DNA of 64,000 nt, taken from Thalassia testudinum. Its lineage: Eukaryota; Streptophyta; Magnoliopsida; Alismatales; Hydrocharitaceae. The stretch is from contig JAZHRO010000063.1 in assembly GCA_037157565.1 (NCBI GenBank), positions 159,018,501 to 159,082,500 of the forward strand, in the 5' to 3' direction. Made by a program: the position numbers and the translations under genes. How positions within the stretch are numbered: position 1 is the stretch's first letter; every line of letters starts with the position of its first letter. The notes below the pieces were generated by a model. That model worked only from the letters and a program-made list of their open reading frames with translations. It was not told the DNA's origin and made no database searches. This document shows positions 11,177 to 23,222 of this stretch, piece after piece.

Positions 11177-12739
11177 GCACTACTTGGAAGAAATGGAGGG
11201 GAGGAGAAGAGATAGAGATGAGAGAAAGTGTGCAGTCAAACAAACAAACTAGACCTAACTTAAATGTGACTCCCTAATAATAACCTAAGACTTGGTCTAT
11301 ATAGGAAATAAGTAGTCAATAGTGAATACCCGTTCTATCAACAAATCTAGCCAAGTTGCTTAAGGGGAGGTTTGGGCCCAAACGTTTCCCAGGGAAAACC
11401 CCAGGTGCTTGTACAAACCCGCGCCTGGTCGTTTGACACGGCCCCTCAGCCTGAACACCAGATACAGATGACAGAATTGGTACTAACTAAAGAAAACTTA
11501 AGACCTAAATAGCAAGCCTAAGTTGATAAAGCCTTAGGGGTCAAGTTGCTACAAATTATAATTAGGTCTAGGATTCTATAGTGCACACGGAATGTGGAGG
11601 CGTTTATTGGGTTGTTGCCCTGTTATTTGATTTTTTTGTGTGTGTGCAGGAATTGGAGAGTGGCTCCAATGAAAATCAAGTTGTCACACAATTTTTTTAC
11701 ATTTTTGTCTTTTAGGATGTGATTTAATTAAATGAATTTTAGGGTTTTTCTCTTTAAGTTTTCAAACAAGTTTGAAAGTTCACAATCAAAGGAAAGACAA
11801 GTTGTATGTGTGATTGTAGATTTCCTTTTAATTGAGTCTCTAAAGAGAAAGAAGAAACCCTAAACCAATTATCCCTGAGACAGAAATTTAACTACCAATG
11901 AATTATTTTTAGCTTTCAGAATTAAGTAGTGGTCCAAACAAGTCAAACAACACCACTACTTTGAAGAAAATCAAACAAGGATTCCAGAAAAGATTTTTGT
12001 AAGATTTTAGGAATTTTTTTGATAATAGTTTTGAATTTTTAATTGTACTGGTGTCAAAGTCCAGAAATAATACCCGTGGGTATTATAGACTTTTCAGTAT
12101 TACCACCGACCTCAGAAAATTTTTATGATTTTATATGATATGTAAAATTTCACAGGGATTCCAACAAGATAAATTTCACAAAAATGGATGAGTATAAAAA
12201 TTCTAAAAATTCACGGACAGTAGCAAAACAGGAAGATTAGAGGGTGTGACCCCTTTGTAATCCACGAATTTTTAAAAATTAAATACAAATCCAATTGATC
12301 TGAAATTTGGAACAGATGTTCCAAACTTAATTGGGAATCAGTCTATGAAATTTTATGATTTTAGGAGGCCTGTGGTGTTAGGAATCGATTTTTCAAGTCT
12401 GGACAGAAATCTAGACCCGAAAAACAGAACACCAATACTTGCAATGGAATGGTGCTAAAGAAGCATACAAGCAAACAATGATTTTAAAATGCACCACTCC
12501 ACTTAATTTAAGTGTTTAGGGTCCTGAAAGCCAAGTTTAATATATTTTTGTAGTTTTAATTAATTGTGTGACTAGAAAGAGGAACCAACCTGAATTTTCG
12601 CGAGAAGAAAAGGATCTTTAAGCTCTCGCTTCCAGATTCCCGCTTTCCCGCTGTAGTTCCTGCACACACAAAAGAAAGAAAGAGAAGGGGATGAGATCCA
12701 CTTCAAGCAAGAGAAAATGAGTTAATGCAAAGCCGTGCC
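11177..12739 (-). other. 5' leader of element A
   Basis: About 1.56 kb of AT-rich non-coding leader between gag and PBS, with no supported gene. A block at 11427-11460 (GGTCGTTTGACAC followed by CCCCTCAG on the plus strand) recurs in the leader of D at 41532-41568. The region ends at 12735-12739 with GTGCC, the left copy of element B's TSD. Confidence 0.75.
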
Positions 12740-13432
12740 TGATGAGAACCTCATCATGAGCCATAACTAGCTCATTTTGACCTAATACAAAGGATAAAAG
12801 CTCCTACATGACTCAAGGAAAGGCTTAACTCAGAGAATTCTGAGTTTAAGGAGAAAACAAGTCACAAGGGGTAAAAATGCAATTTTACCAGTATAATCTG
12901 CATACAGGGTAATTCAGGGCCCAAACATAGGTCAAAGCAACTTAATAAGAATAAAAGTGGGATGAAATGATCTAGCAAGGGCTACAGCAATTCCAAGAAA
13001 CTAAATGATAATCTGTAACCCTAAAACAATCCACTTCAATTCACGAGGTTCGAGGCAAAGTAAAAATAGAATAAACCCTCTAAAATTCATAGAAAAATAA
13101 TCTCTAGGGTTTAGAACCTTCAATTTGGCCTTCAGAACCCATTTTGACCTACATTGAGAACCATGCCCAATTAATAACTTAATTTGGGTTTTCGCATAAA
13201 TTGACCGGTCAAACAAGGTTTAATATAGAAATGAAATTCACCATCAGATTCTGTAGGTCCTAATTAGTCATGTATAAAAACTTGAGCCTAAGAAGAAACC
13301 TCCTTGACCAACTTTACACTTTGGTCCTCATATATTTACTTTTTGGCCCTCAACTTTTGAACCCTCGCATTTTGGCCCCTAACTCTCCTCCGTTCTTTGC
13401 GTTCAGGTCCCCCCTGCAAAACCTGCCAGCAC

Positions 13433-13640
13433 CATGCTCCGGCGACCTTGCGCGGAGCATGGCGCCGCGCAGGGTGAGGGGGAGAGCCTGGCAAGTAAAC
13501 CGGGGGTGCCCTGCATCGTCAGCCGTCGCAGGGACACCCCCCTGGTCGCTGTAACCCACCATACCGGCCGTGCGAACGCACGGACGGTATGGGTTTCCAT
13601 CTCCGGCGTCCTCCGGCGAGGGAGACACGTCGTCTCCCTC
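13433..13640. repeat. Row of four inverted repeats upstream of the LTR B promoter
   Basis: Inverted repeats at 13433-13461 (9-bp arms CATGCTCCG/CGGAGCATG), 13502-13543 (about 13-bp arms with one bulge), 13559-13592 (compound 8+7-bp arms, AA loop) and 13618-13640 (9-bp arms GAGGGAGAC/GTCTCCCTC around ACGTC). All lie upstream of the TATA box at 13665. The right LTR has the same row, with the third partly disrupted by substitutions. Confidence 0.85.
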
Positions 13641-13664
13641 CGCCTTCCTCCCTGATTCGGTCCC

Positions 13665-13672
13665 TATAAATA
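13665..13672 (+). promoter_or_regulatory. Putative TATA box of LTR B
   Basis: TATAAATA in the context CCCTATAAATACCCCC. The right LTR copy is at 24588-24595. It is the likely Pol II core promoter of element B. Confidence 0.75.
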
Positions 13673-14551
13673 CCCCCGTCGCTCCACCGTTCTTCGGAGC
13701 TCGGATCTGACGGAGAAAACCCCCAACTTTCCTCTCCTCTCACTCCGGCAGACGCCCACCAGCTCCGGCGGTTCCTCCTCCTCCTCCTCTTCGCTCTGCC
13801 GCAATACCAGCAGCAGAGACCTCTTCCCCTGCTCTTCCCGCGCCACGCCGCACCCAGCTGGCGCCTCTCCGACTCTCTGCTCGCCGCCGCCCCTTCCCCT
13901 GGGCATCTTCTTCTCCGGCGACAGTCGATACGACTGTCGCCCTGCTGCTTCCCCTTTCATCTCCGTAGCTAGGTCAGAACTCCTCCCCATCTCCCCCTCT
14001 TTCTTTTCCTCACTGTCTTTTATTTGATTAAACCCTCGACCGCTCCTGTCCACCGTCACCCCCTTCGTCTCCGGCCAAACTCCGGCGAGACCCCCCCATC
14101 ACCCCAGCAACCCACACGGCTCGCCGACCACCGCAAAACCTCCGCCTCCTCATCCTGATCAACCCCCGCCCTTCCACTTCCCCCACATCACCCTCTGCAA
14201 CCCCACCGAACAAACCCATCTTCCAACCCACAGTCCGACCAAGGGCAGCCCCTGCACGCCACCCCACGCCTCGCCAGCACCCACACGAGCTTCGCCGCAC
14301 TCTGGCGAAGCTCCCGGCACCTTCTGATTAGGCCGAGAGGCCGTTTTGCTGTGAACAGGCCACCCGACCTCCGCCGCCATTGCCGCGCAGAAGGAGCTGC
14401 TTCCGCCTGCAGCTGCAGGCGCGCCACGCCCAGATTCGACTCCCAGGCCTTGCGAGGCATTTCGACGAAGCATCAGGCTCGCAGCTGAGGCGAAGGCCTC
14501 GTGTGAAGCCGCGATCGCCCGCTGCTTTCTCCGCTGCGGGCGCTCAATTAG

Positions 14552-14639
14552 GGTGGGACATTTAGTCCCACCTTGGAAAAGTCTGAAGAGGCGCAGCGGT
14601 ATAAGGTGCAAAAGTGCTGGAGGCTTACTGCCTCAGCAC
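14552..14639 (+). ncRNA. snRNA-type promoter motif plus hairpin inside LTR B (candidate)
   Basis: GTCCCACCTTG (14565-14575) resembles the plant snRNA upstream sequence element RTCCCACATCG, and sits in an inverted repeat (GGTGGGAC and GTCCCACC, loop ATTTA). A TATA-like TATAAGG (14600-14606) follows after 24 bp, the spacing known for Pol III-type plant snRNA genes. Then comes a 10-bp hairpin with one bulge (14614-14639, arms GTGCTGGAGGC and GCCTCAGCAC). The copy in the right LTR (25475-25562) preserves all parts. A transcript is inference only, and there is no nearby T-run terminator. Confidence 0.4.
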
Positions 14640-15480
14640 ACGGGGTGAGGTCCCCTTCACCCGCCCGGTTACCCGATCTCGTCCGCGCTCACGCCCCGCG
14701 GACCTGGCCCGACCCGACTTAGACTGACCTGCACTCCTCGCCCACCACACACGCCGGTGGGCCTGGACCCGGGCGCTACCCGTACCCGGCTACCCGGCAG
14801 CTCTGGGAGAGCTATCCTATGAGCGGTTTCTGTGAGAGAGAGACGGAGGGGCGGGGGGGTAGAGTAGGTTTTGCCTCTGACGTAAAACTCTGAAGTGTGC
14901 AGGCACAGGTGAAGAAGGACCGCGGAAGAAGAAGGAAGCTGAGGGAGACACTGTAGCAACAAGCGGTTTAAGTCGTCTGATTGGAAAATCAGACGACGTC
15001 CTGACAGGAAAAAGAAAAGAAGAAAGAAGGAGATCTGAAGAACAACAGAAGAAGGCGAGGCAGAGGAGAACACAAAAGAACAAGGGAGGAACTGAAAGAA
15101 GAATAACACGAGAAGAAGATCTGAAGAAAGGAAAAGAAGAAGAACAGGACCCGCTCTGCAGAAGAAAAAGGAAGAGCAGGAACAGCTGAAAGAAAGAAGA
15201 AGAACATCACCACTGCAGATAAAGAAGAAGAAGATAACAGAAGATCTGAGACAAGGAGAAGCAAAGAGAAAAGAAGAAAAGACAACAATTTCTTTCTCTC
15301 TCTTTCTTTATTTTTGTAAAAGAAAATTGTACCCCTAGAATACAACTTGCTCCCTGAGTTCGACCTCGGGAACTCTTTTATTTTCCGAGTAAAAAATTAT
15401 ATATTTGAAATGATGGAAATAACTGGCTATACTACAACGCTATAACAACAATAAACCCGGTTATATCTCGCTGCCATTCT

Positions 15481-15498
15481 TGGCGCCGTTGCCGGGGA
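15481..15498 (+). promoter_or_regulatory. Primer-binding site of element B (tRNA-Asp)
   Basis: TGGCGCCGTTGCCGGGGA, four bases after the 5' LTR, is a perfect 18-nt complement of the 3' end of plant tRNA-Asp(GUC) including CCA. A, C and D carry the same PBS on the minus strand. Confidence 0.93.
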
Positions 15499-16407
15499 GC
15501 AATGGCTATTCTAGAGGTAAACATTCCTGTTTCTTTTTAATTTCTGATAATCTCCTCTCTTTTGTGCAGAAAACTACAGGAAATCAAGAAGACAAGCAAC
15601 CGCACGACAACCACTCAGAGGACAGGTAAATTTTTCCTCTCGCTATTAACCCCTAAACTCTAAAGAGGAAGAAAAGAAAAGAACAAGCAATATAGGGCTA
15701 ACCTGTCTTCCATACTTAGTAACCATAAAGAGTTGCATGTTTTCAACTCATTAGTCCTGCACACTATTAAGGGTATTTAAGGGCTAACACATTCTTGCTT
15801 GAGCCCTAATTACCCAACAAAGAACTAACTGGACCAAGTAGAGCCAACATAAGATTCAACATTAGGGTTTTAGAGACACACTACTTAAATCAAGAATGGA
15901 GAAAATCCAAAAGAAGTGTGCCTAAACCATTGATTGAAAATACCTATTCAAAAGAAAACCTAAAACAATTGGCTCTCTAAACACTTGAACCCTAAAAAAC
16001 AAGACCTAAAAGCTCTCAAAGAAAACAAGAGGTAAAGTTGACCCCTTGGGTCAACCAACCTTAAATTAGGTCACTCTTTGCACTTAAAAGACTAAAGTTC
16101 AAGTGAAACCTTAAGCACCCTGATCTTAAAATTGGTAGACTTAAGAGGTCAAGATCCCCATTCTGGTCTACCTGGAACTGCAGTGACAAGAGAGGTCGGG
16201 TGGGGGAAACCCTGTAACCCGTGGGGACGCTCTACCGTGTAGGGGTCTTCGTGGGACTCTCCCTCTCTGGCTGCCCAGGTAATTCTCAGGTGGACGATCT
16301 TTCTGATCAAGGGGTCCATCTGCCCCGCACCTCTATAGTCACCCAACACATTTTTGGGTGTCTTGATTGGGTCCAGCACCTTTTAAACTTACCTCTTCCA
16401 ACAGTGC
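15499..16407 (+). other. 5' leader of element B
   Basis: About 0.9 kb of non-coding leader between PBS and the gag ATG. It contains runs of A-rich sequence and a GC-rich block at about 16190-16310. No RNA gene or long frame with a domain is seen. Confidence 0.75.
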
Positions 16408-19275
16408 ATGTACGGAAGGAGGTCCCTAAGACCACCCTTAAGACCTCCTTTAGAAATTCGCTCTCGTCAAGGCCAAGCCTCGACGCCCGTGTTTGTGCAG
16501 CAACACCCTAACATTATTCTCTCTTCTGATTCAGAACCAAGTTCTTCTTCTTCCCCCATCATGGCTCAGCCAGTTGAGGAAGAAAATAATCTGGAACACC
16601 AGCTCCAGCGACTCAATGACCTCTTCCAAAACTTCGTGCACCCACCGCAGCGTCCTATGATGCGGGACCACTACAATCCTGCTGCGGTGGCCATTGAGCC
16701 TCGAGTCAGAATCCCGACTGGAGGACCTGATTCCGAATTAAAGCCCAACATGATTCATGCTATACCTAAATTCCATGGGCTTAATTCTGAAGATCCCTTC
16801 CAGCACATCAAACAGCTAAAGCATCTGGCCCACGCTTTTGGATCAGATGCGCAAAATCGGGATATTCTTCTCATGAAGATGTTCTCCTTTTCTCTTATGG
16901 ACAAGGCCGCCCATTGGTATCAAACTCAGACCCGGCCGATCAACACTTGGGAAGAACTTCAATCCGAGTTTTTGAAAAAGTTTTTTCCCGTTGGTCGGAC
17001 CAACGCCTTGCGCCATCAGATTACACACTTCACTCAACAATCAGGAGAACCTCTCCATGAGGCATGGGATCGTTTTCAGGATCTCATGAGAAAGTGCCCC
17101 CATCACGGAGTTCCTAAATGGGAACAAGTCCAATCTTTTTACCAGGGACTCCGTGAGGACATCCGCCTTTTCGTCAATGCAACTTGCGGAGGAAACATCA
17201 TGGGTCAACATGAAGACACCGTATGGGAGATTCTCGAAAACATGTGCGAGAACTCCATCAATAATGACTCCATGGGATTATTCGACAGGACGAATACCCG
17301 CGCAGCGACGAATCTTAAGGGAGCACATGAGACGCAGGGCCTGTCCGCATCAGTCGACCTGGAATTAATGGCCAGTCGATTGGACAAGGTCTCAATCATT
17401 GAAAAGAAGGTGGATGAGCTGACTCAGCACTTGCAGCGAGCCACCTCCGCGCGTAACTCCTTTGCACAACCTCCTTCCACACAGGAGACTGTGCAAAACA
17501 TCCTCCACCGATCTTCCCCTGGGATGGATCCATATCCATCCCCATCTGATTCTTGGATCGGAGGATCATCCGATCCTTTCTACACCAGCCGGGGGAACTC
17601 CATTCCCCCTTTCCCTGATTCTCAGGAGGTTCCTCAGACCTGCGAGGACCTCAACGCCATCCAGAACGACCCATTCTCCAACACTTACAATCCTGGATGG
17701 CGAAACCATCCCAATTTTCAGTGGGCGGGAAATTCCCAAACCCAAAGACCACCTTTTCAGTCCCGCCCACAGCCCTCTCGTCATTACCAGCCGCCTCAGC
17801 CTCGGCCCAACCCTACTTATCCATCAGGGCCAAATCAGGATCAAATGTGCCTAATCCTTCAGACTCTGGCTGACATTCAAAAAACGAATGCGGCTATTCA
17901 AAAACAGCACAAGGACGAGCTTACAGAAGTTAAAACTCAACTGGCCCAGTTGGCAAATTCTCGCCAACCAGGCACACTCCCTTCCCAACCTCTTCCTAAC
18001 CCGAATAACGTGCCAACCCAGAAGCGCGTTATGAATCCAAATTTAGGCCACGCCCAATGGATTTATCAGGCTCCTACTGCTCCATCTCCAAACGAGATGG
18101 AAGCCTCAACTTCTTATGCGGGATTTCAGCAGCAGCCACCCCTCCTACCAAACCCAAACCAAAATCAGGCCGGATTAAATTCTGTAACAACACGTAGTGG
18201 TAAAACAACTCAAGACCCGCATTATCCAAACCACTCCAAGCCTGATAACCATGACCCTAGGATAGTTATCCAAGGTACCACTGTTCCGGATCCACAACCT
18301 GGACCTATCCTAGAAGAACCAACCAAGATCCCGTTTCCCGAGGCCCTGACCAAGGGAAAGAAGACCACCAAACCCGTGGCCCCTGAGGAGGACCTGGTCA
18401 AGCTCTTTGAGCAGGTCCACATAAACATCCCCTTGATGGATGTAATCCGCCACGTACCAGCTTACGCACGATTTCTAAAGAACATATGTACACCCCAGCG
18501 TAAGCCGCGAACTAAGGGAGGGAGCCCAATTGTTCTGTCAGAGCAAGCCAGCTCTGTAATCCTTAGTAGGCTCCCACCCAAGGCAAAAGATCCTGGGACT
18601 CCCCTGATTTCCTGTAAGATAGGTGGTACCCAATTTGATAGAGCATTGTTAGACTTGGGTGCATCCATAAACCTGATACCCACATCCTTACTTAACCATC
18701 TAGAAGAATCTGAGCTAAAACCAACCGAGGTGACATTACAATTAGCAGATCGATCTATAAAGTCACCAAAAGGGATTCTCGAGGATGTTATCGTAAGAGT
18801 GCGGGATTTCTATTTTCCAGTGGACTTTATAGTCTTAGATATGGATGCACCTGAGAACCCTAGGGATACACCAATCATTCTAGGGAGACCTTTCTTGGCT
18901 ACTGCTAGAGCCAACATCAGCTGTGAGGAGGGCCAAATAGAGCTTAAGTTTGGAGATCAAACACTGAAAATTGATATATTTAAGGCCCAACAAGGAATTA
19001 ATTGCGGCATCATCGAACAAATTTGTGACATCAAGACTTTGGTTGATGAATCACACCTCCAGAATGACTCGATTATGCCTCGTCAACCACAGAAGGATCT
19101 TGACCCGCAAACAGAGGAGTCGAATCCAGATATGAACAACCCAGTAACTCCCACCCTTGAACCTCACATCTATACTGAACCACCCGCTGCTGCTGAAAAT
19201 CCCATCCTCGAACTGAAACCCCTTCCTGCTCACTTGAAATACGTCTTTCGGGTTCTAATCAGACCCTTCCTGTGA
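16408..19275 (+). pseudogene. Element B gag-protease
   Basis: A 955-codon frame. The N-terminus (Met-Tyr-Gly-Arg-Arg-Ser) matches the gag start of A and supports this ATG. The gag core lies at about residues 120-260 (Phe-His-Gly-Leu, Gly-Glu-Pro-Leu-His-Glu-Ala-Trp). A long Pro/Gln/Asn-rich segment follows (about 350-600). The protease has Asp749 in Leu-Leu-Asp-Leu-Gly-Ala-Ser and a flap-distal ILGRPFLAT near residue 824. There is no CCHC zinc knuckle. The frame would continue into RT, but a single T appears deleted near 19247, which gives a short false tail and a stop at 19273-19275. Gag would form the particle and the protease would cleave the polyprotein. Confidence 0.92.
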
Positions 19276-20426
19276 TTATCAATTCCAACCTCAGTCCTGA
19301 ACAGGAATCCCGTCTGATTGTTGTCCTCCAGCAACATCGCAGAGCCATCGGATGGACTCTCGATGATTTGACTGGAATAAGTCCCTCTTATTGTACTCAT
19401 CATATCTATTCAGAAGAGGGCACACGACCTTCTCGTGAAATGCAGAGACGCTTAAACCCCAATCTGCAGGAGGTCGTGAAAAAGGAGATCATCAAGTGGT
19501 TAGATGCCGGGATCATCTACCCGATCTCCGATAGTCGTTGGGTGAGCCCAATTCAGGTCGTGCCCAAGAAGGCAGGACTCACCACTATAACGACTGAGAC
19601 CGGAGAAATCATTCCTACCCGATTAGCCAACTCGTGGAGAGTCTGTATAGATTACCGCCGACTAAATTCCTCCACGAAGAAGGATCATTTCCCACTACCC
19701 TTCATTGATCAAATTCTTGAAAAACTTGCGGGAAATAGGTTCTTCTGCTTTCTTGACGGGTACTCCGGTTATAACCAGGTGGCAATCCATCCTGAGGACC
19801 AAGAAAAGACCACGTTCACCTGCCCCTTCGGAACATATGCTTTCCGAAGGATGCCTTTCGGTCTTTGCAATGCACCCGCTACTTTTCAGCGATGCATGCT
19901 TGCCATATTCTCAGAAATGGTAGGTGATTATCTGGAAGTCTTCATGGATGACTTTTCAGTTTTTGGAGCATCATTCGACGATTGCCTCCAACACTTGGTC
20001 CAGATACTCAGGCGGTGCATCGATGTGAACTTGGTTCTTTCCTGGGAAAAGAGCCATTTCATGGTGCCTGAGGGAATTATCCTGGGACACTCAATTTCGG
20101 AGAAAGGTATCCAAGTGGATCGAGCTAAGGCTAATCTGATTTCTCACCTTCCTATGCCTAGCTCGATTAGGGACATCCGTTCCTTTTTAGGGCATGTCGG
20201 TTTTTATCGACGATTTATCCCTGATTTTTCAAAAATTGCGCGCCCCCTGACCACTCTTCTCTCCAAGGATGTTCCTTTTGAAATTTCCAAGGAATGCACT
20301 CAAGCATTTGAAATCCTGCGTGACCGAGTCACCCAAGCCCCGATCCTACAGCCCCCTGATTGGTCTCAACCCTTTGAGATCATGTGCGATGCATCCGACT
20401 TCGCTGTAGGAGCGGTTTTGGGGTAG
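19276..20426 (+). pseudogene. Element B pol: reverse transcriptase and start of RNase H
   Basis: Continuation of the polyprotein after the frameshift. It opens from about 19250, with its first ATG at 19272. RT carries QRRLNP, the Pro-Ile-Ser-Asp-Ser block, KDHFPLPF and FMDD (19941-19952). RNase H begins with the catalytic Asp in Met-Cys-Asp-Ala-Ser-Asp. A TAG at 20424-20426 interrupts RNase H right after GAVLG, where A has Gln, so it reads as CAG to TAG. The next segment (20445-22106) is in the same frame. Catalytic residues are otherwise intact. Confidence 0.92.
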
Positions 20427-22106
20427 AAAATTGACAGGAAACCTGTGGCCATTTACTACGCCAGCAAAACACTCGATGAGGCTCAGCGTAACTATACGGT
20501 TACTGAGAAAGAGCAGCTAGCTGTAGTATTTGCCCTAGAAAAGTTCAGATCATACCTTCTGGGTTCCCGTGTCATCATATACTCGGATCACACAGCTGTG
20601 AGGCATCTCCTTGCAAAGAAGGACGCGAAACCTCGATTAATCCGATGGATCTTGCTGTTGCAAGAATTTGACCTTGAGATTTGCGACAAAGCGGGAAAGC
20701 AAAACGTGGTAGCTGATCACTTGTCCCGTCTTCCTTCTGAAATAATTGACCCTTCCGGACCCATCACTAAGCATTTTCCCGATGAGCACCTGCTGACTAT
20801 TGGTACGAGCCTTCCATGGTTTGCTAATGTAGTAAATTACTTGGCATCTCATCAGATCCCGTCCGATTGGCCGAAGGCCAAGAAAGACAAATTACGCTCC
20901 GATGCCAAGTATTACATTTGGGAAGACCCGTACCTCTTCCGCATAGGTGCCGATCAGATCATCCGGAGATGTGTCCCGGAAGGGGAATTCAACAATATCC
21001 TCTCTTTCTGCCATGACCAGGCATGCGGTGGCCATTTCGCCGGGCATAAAACCGCATCAAAAGTCCTCCAGTGCGGCTTTTACTGGCCCACACTATTCAA
21101 AGACGCACACAATCACTGCAAGGCATGCAGTCGTTGCCAGACTTTGGGCAACATGAGCCATCGCGACATGATGCCTATGCAACCGATTCTAGTATGCGAA
21201 ATCTTTGATGTTTGGGGGATTGATTTTATGGGCCCCTTTCCTGTTTCGGATGGTTTCGAATACATTCTGTTGGCTGTGGACTACGTGTCCAAATGGATCG
21301 AAGCCATACCGACCCGAACCTGTGATCACAAAATCGTTCTCAAATTCATTCATCAACACATTTTCTCAAGGTTCGGGATTCCTCGTGCAATAATCTCTGA
21401 TGGGGGGACCCATTTCACAAATGCTCAGTTTAGGTCACTGATGACCAAATACGGGGTGTCTCACCGAATCTCTACTCCTTACCACCCCCAAACTAATGGT
21501 CTAGCTGAGCTGTCTAATCGGGAGATCAAGAAAATCCTGCAAGTCACTGTTCGACCTGACAGGAAGGACTGGTCGTCCCGACTTCCGGAAGCATTGTGGG
21601 CCTATAGGACCGCCCACAAGACCCAATTGGGCATGTCTCCCTTTAGACTGGTGTACGGAAAGGCATGCCACCTTCCCGTAGAACTGGAGCATAAAGCCTA
21701 TTGGGCAGTATGGAACTGTAATCTAGATCTTTCCAAGGCTGGGACCCACAGAAAACTCCAAATCAGCGAGATCGATGAATTACGCCTAGACGCGTACGAG
21801 AACTCGCAAATCTACAAGGAGCGGGTTAAAGCCTTCCACGACAAACACATCTCGAGAAAGATCTTTCATCCTGGTCAAAAGGTCCTACTCTTTGATGCCC
21901 GACTAAAACTCTTCCCAGGAAAACTGAGATCCAAGTGGGTCGGACCATATTTGGTCCGACAGGTTTTTGGAAATGGAGCAATCGAAATCAGTCCACTCAG
22001 CCACGATTCTGAACCTTTCATCGTGAACGGTCAGAGACTCAAGCAGTTCATTGATGTAACTTCTACTGATTTGGCTGAAGCATCTTATATCCTCCTTTCC
22101 CCTTGA
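20427..22106 (+). pseudogene. Element B pol: RNase H and integrase
   Basis: In frame with the preceding RT segment, first ATG at 20445 (553 codons). Rest of RNase H (Tyr-Ser-Asp-His-Thr-Ala; Lys-Lys-Asp-Ala-Lys-Pro). Integrase zinc-binding HHCC (about 21010-21145, ending Cys-Ser-Arg-Cys). Catalytic core with Asp in WGIDFMGP, Asp in IISDGGTHF, Glu in Asn-Gly-Leu-Ala-Glu-Leu-Ser-Asn. C-terminal GPY module (Lys-Trp-Val-Gly-Pro-Tyr). This is the most complete integrase in the window. TGA stop at 22104-22106, followed 8 nt later by the conserved hairpin. Confidence 0.93.
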
Positions 22107-22114
22107 GCTTATTG

Positions 22115-22162
22115 CGCCCAGCCGATGGCGTAAAACTCAGCGCTTAACGGGAGGCAGCCCGT
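22115..22162 (+). other. Post-pol RNA hairpins of element B
   Basis: First stem CGCC/GGCG around CAGCCGAT (22115-22130), then TAAAACTCAGCGCTTA, then second stem ACGGG/CCCGT around AGGCAG (22147-22162). Element A has ATGGG/CCCAT in the second stem, so one base pair differs by a compensatory change (C-G against U-A). Confidence 0.65.
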
Positions 22163-23070
22163 CATTCTCTTTGAAAACCTGAAACTTGTTCTGACACCTT
22201 TTTGCACTTGAAGTTCACACTTTAAGACAGCTGACTCCACCTCAGGTGCTTGCATCTGAGATTAGAAATCGTCCGCAACAGTCACCCCGACCCATTCACT
22301 CATCCAAATTTCTGTCTTAAGGAGTGAACTAAGTTAAATAAAAACCCCCTAGGTTACAATGAGGACATTGCAAATCTTAGGCATTGGGGGGGGTATGAAA
22401 GTGCAAAACTTGTAAGAAAAGGTTTCAAACAAAAAAATTCGCATATGCCAAAAACACCATAAAAATTAAAAAAAATTTCGAAAAAAAATAAAAGGAGAAG
22501 GAAATTTTGTGAAGGAGAAAAGAAACAAAATGAAAAATGAGCACAAAATTATGAGAAAAGGTGATAGTCATTAGTAAGGAACTAAGGAATTAACCTAAGT
22601 TCTAGACCTCATTCAAGAAAATAACTGAAAAGTGCACAATGAGATTAGTAAGAATGCAAACCTTAGGCATTCTTGAATAGACTCTTAGTACCCATTAAGA
22701 TCTGGACACTCCTCAAGAGGTTGAGGAAAATGAAAAGCTGAAGTATTAGGTCTAAGGCTTAGGGAGTATTTGGCCTCGTTAACTAATTTTTGGTTTACGG
22801 GACTCAATAACCTAAGCACCCTAACCTCACACACAGCCTGGTTCAGTAAGCGTAAAAATCAGAATCACGCAGAAGCGTCGCAAAATTCTGAAAAGAACAC
22901 CTAGAATAGGAGCGGCCGATCAACACAAGTTGATTTGGACGAGTTCCCAGCGCGGAGAGGCGGGAAATCCCCTCGAAGATGCGTAACAAAATATCATCTC
23001 CTCGGTGCTTGTCTCTTAGGATATTTACATATCCTACTGGGGGCATGTAAGCACTCTGCTGGTTCAGATT

Positions 23071-23222
23071 CCATGGATGGCATTATCTCGAAGTGTCAAT
23101 TGCCAGGGTCTGGATTCGGCCACGGAACACCATGGATGGGATTATCTCGAAATCTCAATAGCCAGGGTTCCGGGGGTTGCCATGGACGGTGCTATCTTGA
23201 AGCATCGATCGCCAGGAACCCA
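23071..23222 (+). repeat. Three-unit imperfect repeat in the 3' UTR of B
   Basis: Units start at 23071, 23130 and 23180, each of the form CCATGGAYGG..CTATCTCGAA followed by TCAAT or TCGAT and GCCAGG. A related motif is in the 3' UTR of A (about 4580-4720, minus), so it predates the split of the two families. Confidence 0.75.

Larger units (their letters stand above)
12740..15476 (+). repeat. 5' LTR of element B
   Basis: GC-rich LTR with a terminal hairpin (12740-12756: TGATGAG and CTCATCA around AAC). Four inverted repeats lie in the 240 bp upstream of the TATA box. A snRNA-promoter-like block with a hairpin (14552-14639) and a hairpin at 14972-14997 lie downstream. The many open frames in it (for example 14159-14611 minus, 14989-15345 minus) are by-products of GC-rich and purine-rich composition and are not genes. 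Confidence 0.95.

Noticed and set aside
13350..15345. Many overlapping open frames of 60-150 codons in LTR B (and again at 24273-26288)
   Set aside because: They lie in GC-rich or purine-rich LTR sequence on both strands, have no domain, and are explained by composition. Their conservation between the LTRs only reflects the duplication.
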